A DNA stretch of 64,000 nucleotides from Acidobacteriota bacterium (GTDB lineage: Bacteria; Acidobacteriota; Terriglobia; Terriglobales; SCQP01): the NCBI GenBank assembly GCA_004299485.1, contig SCQP01000002.1, forward strand, positions 124,001 through 188,000, in the 5' to 3' direction. Below the pieces are notes generated by a model. That model saw nothing but the letters and a program-made list of their open reading frames with translations, made no database searches and was not told the origin of the DNA. The first letter of the stretch is position 1, and every line of letters begins with the position of its first letter. A program made the translations under genes and the position numbers. Of this stretch, positions 54,586-64,000 are shown piece after piece.

Positions 54586-56234
54586 ACTACGAGATAGCGC
54601 CCCGCTTCGATCACGCGCGCGGCAATCTGCTGTTCCCATGCCGCAACGTTAGCCAAGTCGCGTTTCAGCAATCGCCGCACCCACGCCGCCTGCGTGCGCA
54701 GCTCGTCGCCCGAGCTGATCGTCGCCAGGGCATATCTTGCCCTCACGTCGACCTCATCCAGCAAACGGCTGGCGAGCACCTGCGTCATCAGCGCATCCGG
54801 CTGCCGCGCCGCGACGGCCTGCAGCACGTACACGGCAATCATGAGATCGGCCAGTGCGGCCAGCACTACCTGCTCGTGCTCGATGGCTTCACCGAAGCGC
54901 CGCACCGCCAGTCCTGCGACGAGCAGCGTGGCCCTGCGTGCCTGCTCGGCGGGTGAATGCGTCTGCGCAGGACCCATTACTTCCGCGATCACGCCCTCGA
55001 CCGCTTCGCGCAGCGGCAATTCTCCTTTTTGCGCCCTGCGGAGCGCCATACCGGTGAGCAGCATGCGATTGATCTCGTTGGTGCCCTCAAAGATGCGGTT
55101 CACGCGGGCATCGCGGTAAGCTGCCTCCGCCAGGTTGCCATGCACGAAGCCATTGCCGCCATGAATCTGCACGGCACGGTCCACCAGGTCATCCAGTATC
55201 TCGCTGGCGTGGACCTTGACCATCGAGCACTCCATCGCGAACTCATCCAGTCGATGGATGTGGTCCATGAGGCCAACCGTGCGGTAAACCGCCGATTCCG
55301 CTGCGAAAAGCCCGGTAGCCATGCGCGCAATATGCTCGCGGATCAGGCCAAACTCAGCGATGGACTTGCCGAATGCCTGCCGCTCGCGGGCATACTGGAT
55401 CGCCTCGCGCAGGCAATTGCGTCCCCCGCCGATGCAGGCTGCACCCAGCTTGAAGCGGCCGACATTCAGAATCTGAAAGGCGATATGCGCGCCTTCGCCC
55501 ACCCCACCGAGCACGTTGGCTTCTGCAATGCGGGCATCTCGCAGCAGCAACGGCCGCGTCGACGAGCCATGGATCCCCATCTTGTGCTCTTCCGCCCCGG
55601 TCGAAACCCCGGCGGTGGCAGCCTCAACCAGAAAGGCCGTCGCCTTGCCGTCCACCTTGGCGAAAACGGTGAAGAGATCGGCAAACCCGGCGTTGCTGAT
55701 CCACATTTTTTCGCCATTCAGGCGGAACCCTCCCCCGCCCTCTCGTTCGGCTTGCGTGCGCATCGCCAGCGCATCCGATCCCGAGCCCGCTTCGCTGAGC
55801 GCGTACGCGCCCACCCACTCCGAGGAAGCGAGTCGCGGCAGATAGCAGCGTTTCTGCTCGTCGTTGCCAAAAAATACGAGCGGTAACGTGGCGATGCCGG
55901 CGTGCGCGCCAAAGGCCACCGAGAACGAGCCTTGTATGGCAAGGTGATCGGCCACGATCGCTGATGCCGTAAAATCCAGCCCCAGGCCGCCGTAATCCTC
56001 GGGCACCTCTACCCCCGTCAAGCCCAACTCGCCGGCGCGCCGTAGCAGGCCGCGGACAGTCGCGAAGTCCTTCTGTTCGATCTTCTCGCCCGCCGGTGCG
56101 ATCTCTTCCTGCGCAAAGCGTTCGGCGGTTTCCGCTATCAACCGTTGTTGTTCGCTGAAGCTCTCGGGCGAGAAAATCGCCGCCGGCTCAGTGAGCAGAA
56201 ACTCCCCGCCCTGCGTGGCCTTTTGTTCTTTCAT
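54582..56234 (-). CDS. fadE: acyl-CoA dehydrogenase, FadE-type with C-terminal extension
   Basis: 550-residue FAD enzyme for the first step of beta-oxidation. Landmarks: [26 protein letters not shown] (FAD-binding), [12 protein letters not shown], and the catalytic Glu in [12 protein letters not shown] (about residue 386). The C-terminal 130 residues are an extension like that of B. subtilis FadE. Last gene of an operon fadN-fadA-fadE; overlaps fadA by four bases. Confidence 0.93.
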   Translation of the reverse strand: MKEQKATQGGEFLLTEPAAIFSPESFSEQQRLIAETAERFAQEEIAPAGEKIEQKDFATVRGLLRRAGELGLTGVEVPEDYGGLGLDFTASAIVADHLAIQGSFSVAFGAHAGIATLPLVFFGNDEQKRCYLPRLASSEWVGAYALSEAGSGSDALAMRTQAEREGGGGFRLNGEKMWISNAGFADLFTVFAKVDGKATAFLVEAATAGVSTGAEEHKMGIHGSSTRPLLLRDARIAEANVLGGVGEGAHIAFQILNVGRFKLGAACIGGGRNCLREAIQYARERQAFGKSIAEFGLIREHIARMATGLFAAESAVYRTVGLMDHIHRLDEFAMECSMVKVHASEILDDLVDRAVQIHGGNGFVHGNLAEAAYRDARVNRIFEGTNEINRMLLTGMALRRAQKGELPLREAVEGVIAEVMGPAQTHSPAEQARRATLLVAGLAVRRFGEAIEHEQVVLAALADLMIAVYVLQAVAARQPDALMTQVLASRLLDEVDVRARYALATISSGDELRTQAAWVRRLLKRDLANVAAWEQQIAARVIEAGRYLVV

Positions 56235-57406
56235 GAGTGCACCAGATTCTCAATGATCGCAGCCGCGCCCTGCCCTCCGCCCACGCACATCGTGATCAGG
56301 CCCCAGTGCGCGTTGCGCCGGCGCAGCTCGTGCATGATCGTCGCCAGCAGTTTTGCGCCGGTGCATCCCAGCGGGTGCCCCAGAGCGATCGCGCCGCCAT
56401 TCACATTGATGCGTTCCGGGTCCATATGGAGTTCCTGCATCACCGCCAGCGTCTGCGCCGCAAACGCTTCATTGAGTTCAATCAGGTCGATTTCGTTCAG
56501 CCGCAAGCCCGCCCGTCGCAGCGCCTTGGGAACGGCAGCGACCGGTCCTATGCCCATAAACGCCGGGTCGACGCCGGCCGTCGCATAGCCGGCGAGGCGC
56601 GCCACAGGCGTAAGCGCATGCGCCTTCAAAAACGCCTCGGAAACCACCACCGCGGCCGCGGCGCCATCGCTGGTTTGGGAGGAGTTTCCAGCCGTAACGA
56701 CGCCATGAGCATGGAACACGGGCTTCAAGGCCGCCAGCGCTTCCGCTGAGGTGTCGTGCCTCGGCCCTTCGTCACGCTCCAGTCGTATCGGCCGCCAGTA
56801 GTCGGCCGCGGTTTCGTCCGGTACGCGTGTCGCAACCGGAACGATCTCCTCGTCGAAGCGGCCAGCCTCCTGCGCGGCAATCGCCCTCTGGTGACTGCGC
56901 AGAGCGTATGCGTCCGCTGCCTCGCGGCTGATATGGTACTTTTCCGCGACCCGCTCGGCTGTCAGCCCCATGCTCAGGTAACTTTCCGGCCGGCGCTCCA
57001 TCAGCCACGGGTTGACACTCGGCTTGTTGCCCACAATCGGCACCATGCTCATGCTTTCGGCGCCGCCGGCCACAATAACCTCGGCGCCTGCCGCGACGCG
57101 TTGACTCGCGATCGCGACAGCTTCGATCCCCGAGGCGCAAAAGCGGTTCACAGTCGCCGCCGCGGCCTCAACCGGCAGCTCTGCCCGCAGCGCCGCGATC
57201 CGGGCAACATTCAGACCCTGTTCCGCTTCCGGCATAGCGCAGCCCAGAATTACGTCTTCGACGGCTGCTTTCTCCACGCGCGCGCGTTCCAAGGCCGCCG
57301 CGATAACCAGTGCGCCCAGGTCATCGGGCCGGGTGGAGCGCAGGCTGCCTTTCGGCGCCCGGCCGATGGGCGTCCGCACGCTCGACAATATGAAAGCCTC
57401 GCCCAT
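56231..57406 (-). CDS. fadA: acetyl-CoA C-acyltransferase (thiolase)
   Basis: 391-residue thiolase that cleaves 3-ketoacyl-CoA. Nucleophilic C90 is in [10 protein letters not shown]344 is in GHPLGCTG; and C374 lies in MCVGGGQG. It follows the FadN-like gene by two bases and overlaps the dehydrogenase. Confidence 0.94.
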   Translation of the reverse strand: MGEAFILSSVRTPIGRAPKGSLRSTRPDDLGALVIAAALERARVEKAAVEDVILGCAMPEAEQGLNVARIAALRAELPVEAAAATVNRFCASGIEAVAIASQRVAAGAEVIVAGGAESMSMVPIVGNKPSVNPWLMERRPESYLSMGLTAERVAEKYHISREAADAYALRSHQRAIAAQEAGRFDEEIVPVATRVPDETAADYWRPIRLERDEGPRHDTSAEALAALKPVFHAHGVVTAGNSSQTSDGAAAAVVVSEAFLKAHALTPVARLAGYATAGVDPAFMGIGPVAAVPKALRRAGLRLNEIDLIELNEAFAAQTLAVMQELHMDPERINVNGGAIALGHPLGCTGAKLLATIMHELRRRNAHWGLITMCVGGGQGAAAIIENLVHS

Positions 57407-57408
57407 GC

Positions 57409-59481
57409 CTAATTCCTCAGCGGCTTACCGTTCCTGAGCAGGTAGGCGATCCGCTCCTGCGTATTCGTCTCGCCGCACAGGCTCAGGAATGCCTCCCGCT
57501 CCCATTCCCGCAACTTCGCTTCCGGCACCATCATGCCCTCCGGCGCGCCGTGCGCGCACAATACTCCCACCAGGTGGTTGCCGATCTTTTGCTCATGCTT
57601 CGTAATCTGCTCTGCTTCCCGCATCATGAACACGCCGAGTTTTAGCGTTGCCTCCACAGACGGCCCCGGGGCGCGCACGCTTGCCTCCGGCGGCACTTCG
57701 TAGCCTGCGTCTGCCAACTGCCGCGCCGCGTCCTTGGCTGCCTGCAACACAAAAGCGCGATTGGCGATCACTTCATCGCCGCGGCGCAGCAACCGCAGCT
57801 CGCGTGCCTCAGCCGCCGACGTCGAGACTTTCGCCATGGCGATGGTCTCCAGGGCAGTTTTCGGATCCATGCGCAACGCCATTTGTGTCGTGCCCCCGCC
57901 GGCGGGAATCAGGCCGGCGCCGATCTCCACCATACCCGCATATAACTCCGCGTGGGCCACCACACGTGCGGCGTGTAGCATCATTTCGCATCCGCCGCCC
58001 AGCGTCAGCCCGAACGGCGCCACCACCACCGGACGTGGCGAGCGCTTCAGCGCCAGATTCATCGCCTGGAACTGCCGTACCGCTTCTTCCACTTCATCCC
58101 ATTCTTCGTTCTGAATGAGCGCCAGCAGATAGGCCAGATCGGCGCCCACCGAAAACTGTTCCCCGCCGTTCGTAATCACAAATGCATCGAAGGGCAGACC
58201 GGAATCGGCAAGCGTAGTTTGCATCATCGCCACCGTATCGGCGCCCAGCACGTTCATCTTGCTGTGAAACTCGAGGCAGCCGACGCCATCGCCTAAGTCC
58301 AGCAGCGAGCAGCCGGGGTTGGCGCGTACGCTGACGCCCAGCGGACGCGCGGGCCCTTTGCCGGTTTCGACGACGCTCTCCATCGCGAACGGCCCGTGCT
58401 GCCAGTTGTAGCCCCACTCCATGGCCTGGTCGATCGCTTCAGGGTCGTCGCTAATCTCGCCCAGCCGCGCCTGGCAGTAAGCGAACAGTTCCTCAAGTCC
58501 CCGGCGCACAAATTCGCTTTGCTTGACCGCCGCCGCCAGCGTATCAAACGGCAACCGCACCTTGCGCCGGGGGTGATACGTCATCGTCTTCAAATCAAGC
58601 GCGTCAATCTGGTCGCCCTGCTTGCGGTAAAACCCCTGGCCGCTCTTCTCTCCCAGCCAGCCTCGCTGCAGCATCGCTTTCACGAATTCTGGAACTACGA
58701 AGAGCTCGCGGTGCTCATCCTTCGGCAGATTCGCATAGGAGTTTTGCACCACCTGTGCCAGCGTGTCGAGGCCGATCATGTCCAGGGTCCGGAAGGTCGC
58801 CGACTTTGGCCAGCCCAGCAGAAGCCCGGTCAGCGCGTCAATATCTTCAATGCCCAGCTCGAACTCCTGCATTAGCCGCAGCGTATTCATCAGCGCAAAC
58901 ACGCCAATGCGGTTAGCGATAAAGTTGGGCGTGTCGCGCGCGATCACAACGCCTTTACCCAGCCGGAGTTCAATCGCGCGACGCAACCAGGCCACCGCTT
59001 CGGCGTCCGTCGTTGGCGTTGGAATCATCTCTACCAGCCGCATATAGCGTGGGGGGTTGAAAAAATGCGTACCCAACCAGCGTCGCTTCACCTTGTCGGG
59101 TAGCTGCGCCCCCACGGCCGCAACCGGCAATCCGCTGGTGTTGGTTGTCAGCAAGGCATCCGCCCGAAGCTGGGGCGCCACCCGAGCCAGCAGTGCGCGC
59201 TTGGCGTCAAGGTTCTCGACGATCGCCTCAACGACCCAATCTGCCTCCGCAATCGCCTTGTTCCCGGAGGCAAAATCACCGGTTCGGATCGCCTCGGCCA
59301 GCCGCGGCAGGAAGAATGCGGCTGGGCGGCTCTTGGCCGCGGCCTGTAGACCGCTGGCGGCCAGTTCGGTCGTCTGGTCGAGCAGGTGAACGTTCAGGCC
59401 GTGATTGGCGCAGTGAGCCGCCAGGCGCGAACCCATCGTCCCCGCGCCCAAGACTACCACGCGTTGCAGCAGCTGCGCCAC
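57409..59481 (-). CDS. fadN: 3-hydroxyacyl-CoA dehydrogenase/enoyl-CoA hydratase, FadN-type
   Basis: 690 residues; bifunctional enzyme with the dehydrogenase first and hydratase last, opposite to E. coli FadB but like B. subtilis FadN. Rossmann motif GAGTMG (12-17), catalytic segment THFFNPPRYMRLVEMIP, and 3HCDH C-domain with IGLDTLAQVVQNSY. The hydratase half has AFVITNGGEQFSVGADLAYL and LGGGCEMMLHA. It is first in the three-gene beta-oxidation set. Confidence 0.93.
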   Translation of the reverse strand: MAQLLQRVVVLGAGTMGSRLAAHCANHGLNVHLLDQTTELAASGLQAAAKSRPAAFFLPRLAEAIRTGDFASGNKAIAEADWVVEAIVENLDAKRALLARVAPQLRADALLTTNTSGLPVAAVGAQLPDKVKRRWLGTHFFNPPRYMRLVEMIPTPTTDAEAVAWLRRAIELRLGKGVVIARDTPNFIANRIGVFALMNTLRLMQEFELGIEDIDALTGLLLGWPKSATFRTLDMIGLDTLAQVVQNSYANLPKDEHRELFVVPEFVKAMLQRGWLGEKSGQGFYRKQGDQIDALDLKTMTYHPRRKVRLPFDTLAAAVKQSEFVRRGLEELFAYCQARLGEISDDPEAIDQAMEWGYNWQHGPFAMESVVETGKGPARPLGVSVRANPGCSLLDLGDGVGCLEFHSKMNVLGADTVAMMQTTLADSGLPFDAFVITNGGEQFSVGADLAYLLALIQNEEWDEVEEAVRQFQAMNLALKRSPRPVVVAPFGLTLGGGCEMMLHAARVVAHAELYAGMVEIGAGLIPAGGGTTQMALRMDPKTALETIAMAKVSTSAAEARELRLLRRGDEVIANRAFVLQAAKDAARQLADAGYEVPPEASVRAPGPSVEATLKLGVFMMREAEQITKHEQKIGNHLVGVLCAHGAPEGMMVPEAKLREWEREAFLSLCGETNTQERIAYLLRNGKPLRN

Positions 59482-59496
59482 CCGCTCTCCTTACTC

Positions 59497-60531
59497 CTAG
59501 TGTTGCGTATACGCTACCAGCATCTCCAGCTTTCGCTGCGCTGCGCCGTCCACCAGCGCCATGCGCGCCCGTTTCAGGCCGTCGCGCAAATCGCTCGCCG
59601 TTCCCCCAGCCACCAGCGCCGCGGCGGCATTGAGGCAGACGATGTCCTGTAGCGGGCCGCTCTCGCCCGCCAGAACGCGTCGCATCACGCTGACCGCTTC
59701 TTCTTTGCTCTGGCAATGGAGAGTGGCAAAGTCAGCCCGCGGCAATCCAAGTTCCCGCGCGTTCAGCGTGTAGCGCCGGATCACTCCGTGCTCGATCTCG
59801 GCCACGTCGTTGATGTCGGTGGTTGAAAGTTCTCCAATCCCATCGCGGCTCCGGACCACAAAGCTATGCCGCGTTCCCAGCAGCTGCAAGGCTTCCGCCA
59901 TCTTCTCCAGCAATGAGATCGACGATACCCCAACCACCTGCGACTCCGCTCCGGCAGGATTGGTTAGCGGTCCCAGCGCATTGAAAATTGTCTGTATCCC
60001 CAGTGCGCGCCGCGCCGGCATCACCTGCCGGGTCGCCGGATGCAGCAGGGGCGCAAACAAGAATGCAATCCCAATCTCCCGCAGGCACGCTCCCAGCCGC
60101 TCCGCCGGAAAATCCAGTCTCACGCCCAGCGCCTCGAGGATGTCTGCCGATCCGCAGATGCTGGTGCTGGTTCGATTGCCGTGCTTGGCGATAGCTTGTC
60201 CGGATGCTGCGGCAACCAGCGCTGCCGCCGTCGAAACGTTAAACACCTTGCGGGCGTTACCGCCGGTTCCGCACGTATCCACCCAGTGCCTTGGTTGCCC
60301 GTTCAGCCCAATATCCACCATCGCGCCGCGCATGGCTTCGGCAAACCCTGCCATCTCGTCTACGGTTTCACCCTTGGCTGCCAGCGCCGTCAATATCGCG
60401 GCGACGCTCATGTCATGCCCAGCGCGTTCGGTTTCGAATTCTGGCCCCGCAAGAATCGCGGCTAGCAGTTTTCGCGCCTCCGCACGGGTTAGGTGTTGGC
60501 CCGCAACCAGCCGCTCCAGTGCTTCACGCAT
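59497..60531 (-). CDS. trpD: anthranilate phosphoribosyltransferase
   Basis: 344 residues; transfers phosphoribose to anthranilate in tryptophan synthesis. The loop KHGNR is at 116-120 and GSADILEALG follows. The usual GTGGD loop reads GTGGN (88-92), so the Asp that helps bind the phosphoribosyl substrate is Asn. The region after KHGNR (TSTSICGSAD) also departs from the usual SSxxGSAD. No other trp gene is nearby; it sits between fadN and an alcohol dehydrogenase. Confidence 0.9.
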   Translation of the reverse strand: MREALERLVAGQHLTRAEARKLLAAILAGPEFETERAGHDMSVAAILTALAAKGETVDEMAGFAEAMRGAMVDIGLNGQPRHWVDTCGTGGNARKVFNVSTAAALVAAASGQAIAKHGNRTSTSICGSADILEALGVRLDFPAERLGACLREIGIAFLFAPLLHPATRQVMPARRALGIQTIFNALGPLTNPAGAESQVVGVSSISLLEKMAEALQLLGTRHSFVVRSRDGIGELSTTDINDVAEIEHGVIRRYTLNARELGLPRADFATLHCQSKEEAVSVMRRVLAGESGPLQDIVCLNAAAALVAGGTASDLRDGLKRARMALVDGAAQRKLEMLVAYTQH

Positions 60532-60536
60532 GGCCC

Positions 60537-61601
60537 CTACTTGCCTGCCGCCTCGAGGCTTTTCATGTCAATAGAGAACCGGTAGCGCACGTCGCTCCGC
60601 ACCACCCGGTCATACGCCTCGTTCACTTTCTGAATGGGGATTTCCTCGACGTCGCTCACGATCGCGTGCGTAGCGCAGAAATCCAGCATCTGCTGTGTTT
60701 CCGCGATGCCGCCGATCAGCGAACCCGCCAGGCTTCGGCGCTGCATGATGAGTCCCCCGCCAATCACCGACAGGGGCCGGTCCGGCACTCCCACCAGGCA
60801 ATGCACGCCGTCCCGGCGCAGCAGTCCGAGATACGGGTTCACATCGTGAACCGCGGCCACCGTGTCCAAGATGAAATCCAGACGCCGATGGTGCACCTGC
60901 ATCGCCGCTTCGTCGCTCGATATCACTACGGCGTCGGCGCCCAGCCTTTTGCCATCGTCGAGTTTCTGCGGACTGCGCGTAAACAGCACCACCTCCGCGC
61001 CCATCGCGTGCGCCAGCTTTACGCCCATGTGCCCCAGTCCACCCAGCCCGACCACACCGACCTTGCTGCCGGGTCCTACATTCCAGTGATGCAGCGGAGA
61101 ATAAGTGGTAATTCCCGCGCACAGCAAGGGCGCCACGCCCGCCATTTGCTTGGGATCATGCCGAATCCGCAGCACAAAATCTTCATCCACCACGATGTGG
61201 TCGGAGTAGCCGCCATAAGTGGGAGTTCCATCGCGGTCGTGGCTGTTGTAGGTAAAGTTCGCTCCCGGGATGCAGAACTGCTCGAGTCCCTCCCGGCAGT
61301 TCTCGCACGTGCGGCAGGAGTTTACCATGCACCCCACCCCCACCCAGTCTCCCGCCTTGTAGCGGCTGACCTCACTGCCCACCGCGCGCACCTGTCCGGC
61401 GATTTCATGTCCCGGCACCATCGGAAAGATAGCGCCGCCCCACTCATCGCGCGCCTGGTGGATGTCGCTATGGCAAATGCCGCAATAGGCAATCTCGATT
61501 TCGACGTCACGCGCGCCAGGCTGCCGCCGTTCAAACGTAAATGGCGCGAGCGGAGCCTTGGCCTGTGCGGCCGCATACCCACGGGCTGGTCGGGTACTCA
61601 T
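60537..61601 (-). CDS. zinc-dependent NADP alcohol dehydrogenase (YahK/CAD-like)
   Basis: 354 residues, medium-chain family. Catalytic zinc region YCGICHSDIHQ and GHEIAG; structural zinc Cys in CRTCENCREGLEQFC; NAD(P) Rossmann motif GVVGLGGLGHMGVKLA. YahK-type enzymes reduce a broad set of aldehydes with NADPH. Starts 24 bases after the pgl stop and ends five bases before trpD begins. Confidence 0.9.
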   Translation of the reverse strand: MSTRPARGYAAAQAKAPLAPFTFERRQPGARDVEIEIAYCGICHSDIHQARDEWGGAIFPMVPGHEIAGQVRAVGSEVSRYKAGDWVGVGCMVNSCRTCENCREGLEQFCIPGANFTYNSHDRDGTPTYGGYSDHIVVDEDFVLRIRHDPKQMAGVAPLLCAGITTYSPLHHWNVGPGSKVGVVGLGGLGHMGVKLAHAMGAEVVLFTRSPQKLDDGKRLGADAVVISSDEAAMQVHHRRLDFILDTVAAVHDVNPYLGLLRRDGVHCLVGVPDRPLSVIGGGLIMQRRSLAGSLIGGIAETQQMLDFCATHAIVSDVEEIPIQKVNEAYDRVVRSDVRYRFSIDMKSLEAAGK

Positions 61602-61625
61602 ATTCTGATTCTAGTCCGCCACCAC

Positions 61626-62345
61626 TCAGGAATAGTCGCGCCCGCCCGTCGAGCCTTCGTCGGCGAAGATCGTTATTTTGGTTCGCTGCGGATCCACCGC
61701 CAGCGCAGGGAACTGTTCGATGGCCAGTTTTCGCTCAGCTAATTGCTCCACGGCCCACGCTTTCGCTGCTCCGGTCACCAAAAACCACACTTGCTGGGCG
61801 GCGTTGATGAGCTGCGGGGTAAACGTAATCCGCGCATGCGGGTGGGCCGGCGTGGCGGCGACCGCGCGCACCAGTTTTTCCTGCTCTTCGTATGGGTTGC
61901 GTCCCGGAAACAGCGATCCGGTGTGCCCGTCGGCGCCCATGCCCAGGATAATCAGCGGAAATGCCGGCGTCGCGCCTTCGCCGGCCGGGACTGCCAGCCG
62001 GATGGACGTCGCATAGTCCGTCGCGCACTTCTCGCCTGCCAGCGCCGTGCGTGGCGCGTGGATGTGCTCTTCCGCTACCTTGCTCGGGCCGAACAACCGT
62101 TCGCGCCCAAGTTTCACGTTGCTGTCGGGATCATTCGGTTCGACCAGCCGCTCATCGCTCCAGTAGAACTGCCAGCGCGGATCCACCCCGCTCGCCGCCC
62201 AGGCGTCATAAAAGGCTCCTGCCGAGCGCCCTCCGGTCAACGCCACAGCAGCGTCGCCCGGTTCCGTGAGCACGGTTTTCAGCTTGCGGCAGAACGCCGC
62301 CGTCAGCTCGGGAAGCGCCGCGTGTGTTATCCATTCGAGCGGCAT
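61626..62345 (-). CDS. pgl: 6-phosphogluconolactonase
   Basis: 239 residues, DevB/Pgl family of the NagB fold. LTGGRSAGAFYDAWA, FYWSDERLVEPNDPDSN (active-site region) and ILGMGADGHTGSLFPG are diagnostic. It hydrolyses 6-phosphogluconolactone in the oxidative pentose phosphate pathway. Directly downstream of gnd (two bases), the next enzyme of the pathway. Confidence 0.94.
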   Translation of the reverse strand: MPLEWITHAALPELTAAFCRKLKTVLTEPGDAAVALTGGRSAGAFYDAWAASGVDPRWQFYWSDERLVEPNDPDSNVKLGRERLFGPSKVAEEHIHAPRTALAGEKCATDYATSIRLAVPAGEGATPAFPLIILGMGADGHTGSLFPGRNPYEEQEKLVRAVAATPAHPHARITFTPQLINAAQQVWFLVTGAAKAWAVEQLAERKLAIEQFPALAVDPQRTKITIFADEGSTGGRDYS

Positions 62346-62347
62346 TG

Positions 62348-63253
62348 CTAGTGCGCGCCTTCTTTTTTGACCGCATGGCCGCCAAATTCATTGCGCAAGG
62401 CTGCAATGACTTTGGCGCTGAACGACTCCGGCTGTCGTGATCGCAACCGTGCCAGCAGCGACAGCGTCAGCACCGGCGCCGGCACATTTTCATCGATTGC
62501 CGCCTGCACCGTCCAGCGCCCTTCGCCCGAATCCTCGACGTAGCCGCGAATGCTGTCCAGATGCGCCTCGCGTGCAAACGCTCTTTCTGCCAATTCGCAC
62601 AGCCAGGAGCGAATCACGCTACCCTGGTTCCAAAGATGCGCAATCGCTCGTAGATCCAGCGGGTATTGCGATTTTTCCAGAATCTCAAAACCCTCCCCGT
62701 AGGCTTGCAACATGCCGTACTCAATGCCGTTGTGCACCATCTTGACGAAGTGTCCCGACCCGGCCGGTCCGGTATACAAATAGCCTTCCGGCGGCGCCAG
62801 TGTCTTCAGGATCGGGCTCACACGGTCAAAAATCTCTTTTTCCCCACCCACCATCAGGCAGTAGCCTACCGTCAGGCCCCAGACTCCTCCGCTGGTTCCG
62901 GCATCTAGAAAATGCACGCCCCGCTTCTGCGCCAGTTCCGCATGGTGGATCGAGTCCTTGTACATCGAGTTGCCGCCATCGATAAGCACATCATCCTTGC
63001 TGAGCAACCGGCACAGTTCCGTAATGGTCGTCGTCGTGATCGCGCCCGACGGCACCATCACCCACATCACTCTTGGCGCTGCCAGGCGCTTCACCATGTC
63101 CGCCAGGCTGTTGGCAGCTTCCGCGCCATGGCCTTGCGCCTCCTTGACCGCAGCCGCCGCCGGGTCATAAACCACCACCTGGTGCCCGCCCTCGATCAGC
63201 CGTTGTGTCATATTGCCGCCCATGCGGCCCAGTCCCACCATCCCGAGTTTCAT
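62348..63253 (-). CDS. gnd: 6-phosphogluconate dehydrogenase, decarboxylating
   Basis: 301 residues from ATG 63251-63253 (GGAG upstream), the short YqeC/GntZ-type enzyme. N-terminal GLGRMGGNM, LIDGGNSMYKDS, substrate motif DAGTSGGVWGL and KMVHNGIEYGMLQ. The longer upstream frame lies inside the acyltransferase gene and was rejected. Makes ribulose-5-phosphate and NAD(P)H. Confidence 0.93.
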   Translation of the reverse strand: MKLGMVGLGRMGGNMTQRLIEGGHQVVVYDPAAAAVKEAQGHGAEAANSLADMVKRLAAPRVMWVMVPSGAITTTTITELCRLLSKDDVLIDGGNSMYKDSIHHAELAQKRGVHFLDAGTSGGVWGLTVGYCLMVGGEKEIFDRVSPILKTLAPPEGYLYTGPAGSGHFVKMVHNGIEYGMLQAYGEGFEILEKSQYPLDLRAIAHLWNQGSVIRSWLCELAERAFAREAHLDSIRGYVEDSGEGRWTVQAAIDENVPAPVLTLSLLARLRSRQPESFSAKVIAALRNEFGGHAVKKEGAH

Positions 63254-63978
63254 TGCTCTTTCTCTCCTTCCATGAAATCGTGTTGGATGCGCAGCCGGTT
63301 GAGCATGCTCTCCATTTGCAACCGCAAGGCTTCCGCCTGTTCCGGACTGCAATCGCCCGGAACCATCAGCGGACCAGTCCATATGCCGTGTACGCGCGAA
63401 AACGGCTTGGGAAGCTGTAGCCGGTCCCAGCTTCGCATCGTCCACGCGCCGCGTGGCGAAATGTGCAAGGCGTAGATCGGTGCGCCCGTCGCCCTGGCCA
63501 GTTGGATGGCCCCGCCCTTCGCTTGAAAACACGGCCCGCGCGGTCCGTCCACCGTGAGCGCAATCGGCTGCCCCCCGGCCAGCGCCACCTGCATTTCCTG
63601 CAGCGCGTCGTGTCCGCCGCGTGTACTCGATCCGCGAAAAAGTCGATACCCCAGCCGTTCCGCAACTTGCGAGATCAGTTCTCCGTCGAAATGCTGGCTC
63701 ACCAGAACGCCGAAACCGTGATCGCGCGCAAACCATGCAATCGGCAAAAGGCACCGGTGCCAGAAAACGTATACCGCCGGTCGGGGCGGTTCGCTGAACG
63801 AGCCGGGCGGCACGCCTTCCGGCACCTCCCATCTCCACGTGCGGCCCAGGATTCGCACCAGCGGCGGCACGAGCGTTCGCGCCAACCCTAGTAAGAACCG
63901 CCGTTTCCACCCCCAGGCGGGCGGTTCGGCAGCGTGCGTCGCCTTCGCACTTGCCGCAATTGGCTCTGCCGCGCTCAT
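63250..63978 (-). CDS. DUF374 lysophospholipid acyltransferase-like protein
   Basis: 242 residues from ATG 63976-63978. Motifs: FWHRCLLPIAW and TVDGPRGP, with the GSSTRGG segment, characteristic of the DUF374 (LPLAT/AGPAT-like) family that acylates lipid A or lysophospholipids at the inner membrane. One hydrophobic stretch near the N-terminus (LLGLARTLVPPLV). An upstream GTG at 63999 is at the window edge, so a longer start cannot be excluded. Overlaps gnd by four bases. Confidence 0.85.
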   Translation of the reverse strand: MSAAEPIAASAKATHAAEPPAWGWKRRFLLGLARTLVPPLVRILGRTWRWEVPEGVPPGSFSEPPRPAVYVFWHRCLLPIAWFARDHGFGVLVSQHFDGELISQVAERLGYRLFRGSSTRGGHDALQEMQVALAGGQPIALTVDGPRGPCFQAKGGAIQLARATGAPIYALHISPRGAWTMRSWDRLQLPKPFSRVHGIWTGPLMVPGDCSPEQAEALRLQMESMLNRLRIQHDFMEGEKEQ

Positions 63979-64000
63979 CCCTTTGATTGTAACTGCCACA

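Overview
The window looks like a chromosomal segment of a high-GC member of the Acidobacteriota. The main reasons are a tandem pair of VWFA-related secreted proteins of the acidobacterial type (TIGR03436-like), signal peptides that repeatedly end in Ala-x-Ala followed by Gln, and the density of short intergenic repeats. No rRNA, tRNA, CRISPR array or insertion sequence was recognised.

Left arm (1-21.3 kb), host genes: a galactokinase cut by the window edge with a Tat-exported clan GH-D glycosidase; uppP and ftsK; a TPR protein, a small Cys protein, an acyl-CoA thioesterase and a VC0807-like membrane protein; mnmA with its sulfur donor, a cysteine desulfurase; two VWFA proteins; a CDF metal exporter; osmC-nusB-SDR. 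Then comes a sulfur/aspartate-family locus. On the minus strand a SAM-I riboswitch with an intrinsic terminator precedes a threonine-synthase-like enzyme and a MoaD/ThiS-type sulfur carrier. Divergent to it on the plus strand are nagB, homoserine kinase and homoserine dehydrogenase.

Middle (21.3-44.8 kb), a phage-derived block. Nearly all of it is one long, tightly coupled minus-strand operon: lysis genes (holin-like protein, SLT endolysin), scaffold, major capsid protein, adaptor-like protein, P22-type portal, tail protein and terminase large subunit. No integrase, repressor, replication gene or small terminase was seen. Several things are unusual. Four proteins carry Sec signal peptides, and three of these share an N-terminal module, two followed by long repeat-rich beta-helix-like regions. 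The operon also holds a receiver-less OmpR-type DNA-binding protein, a histidine phosphatase with a changed RHG motif, a GNAT-like protein and several zinc-ribbon proteins. One small gene points the opposite way. A 27-bp palindrome lies at the 5' end.

Right arm (45-64 kb), host genes: a TIG/NHL beta-propeller protein and cinA; a fused E1 alpha-beta 2-oxoacid dehydrogenase; an orphan LytTR response regulator; a P-loop kinase; glycogen branching enzyme with a GH57 protein; a fadNAE-like beta-oxidation operon; trpD; an alcohol dehydrogenase; and pgl-gnd of the pentose phosphate pathway with a DUF374 acyltransferase.

The two points most worth following are the riboswitch-controlled ThrC-like/sulfur-carrier pair, a candidate for carrier-dependent sulfur incorporation, and the integrase-less phage late operon with its family of secreted proteins.
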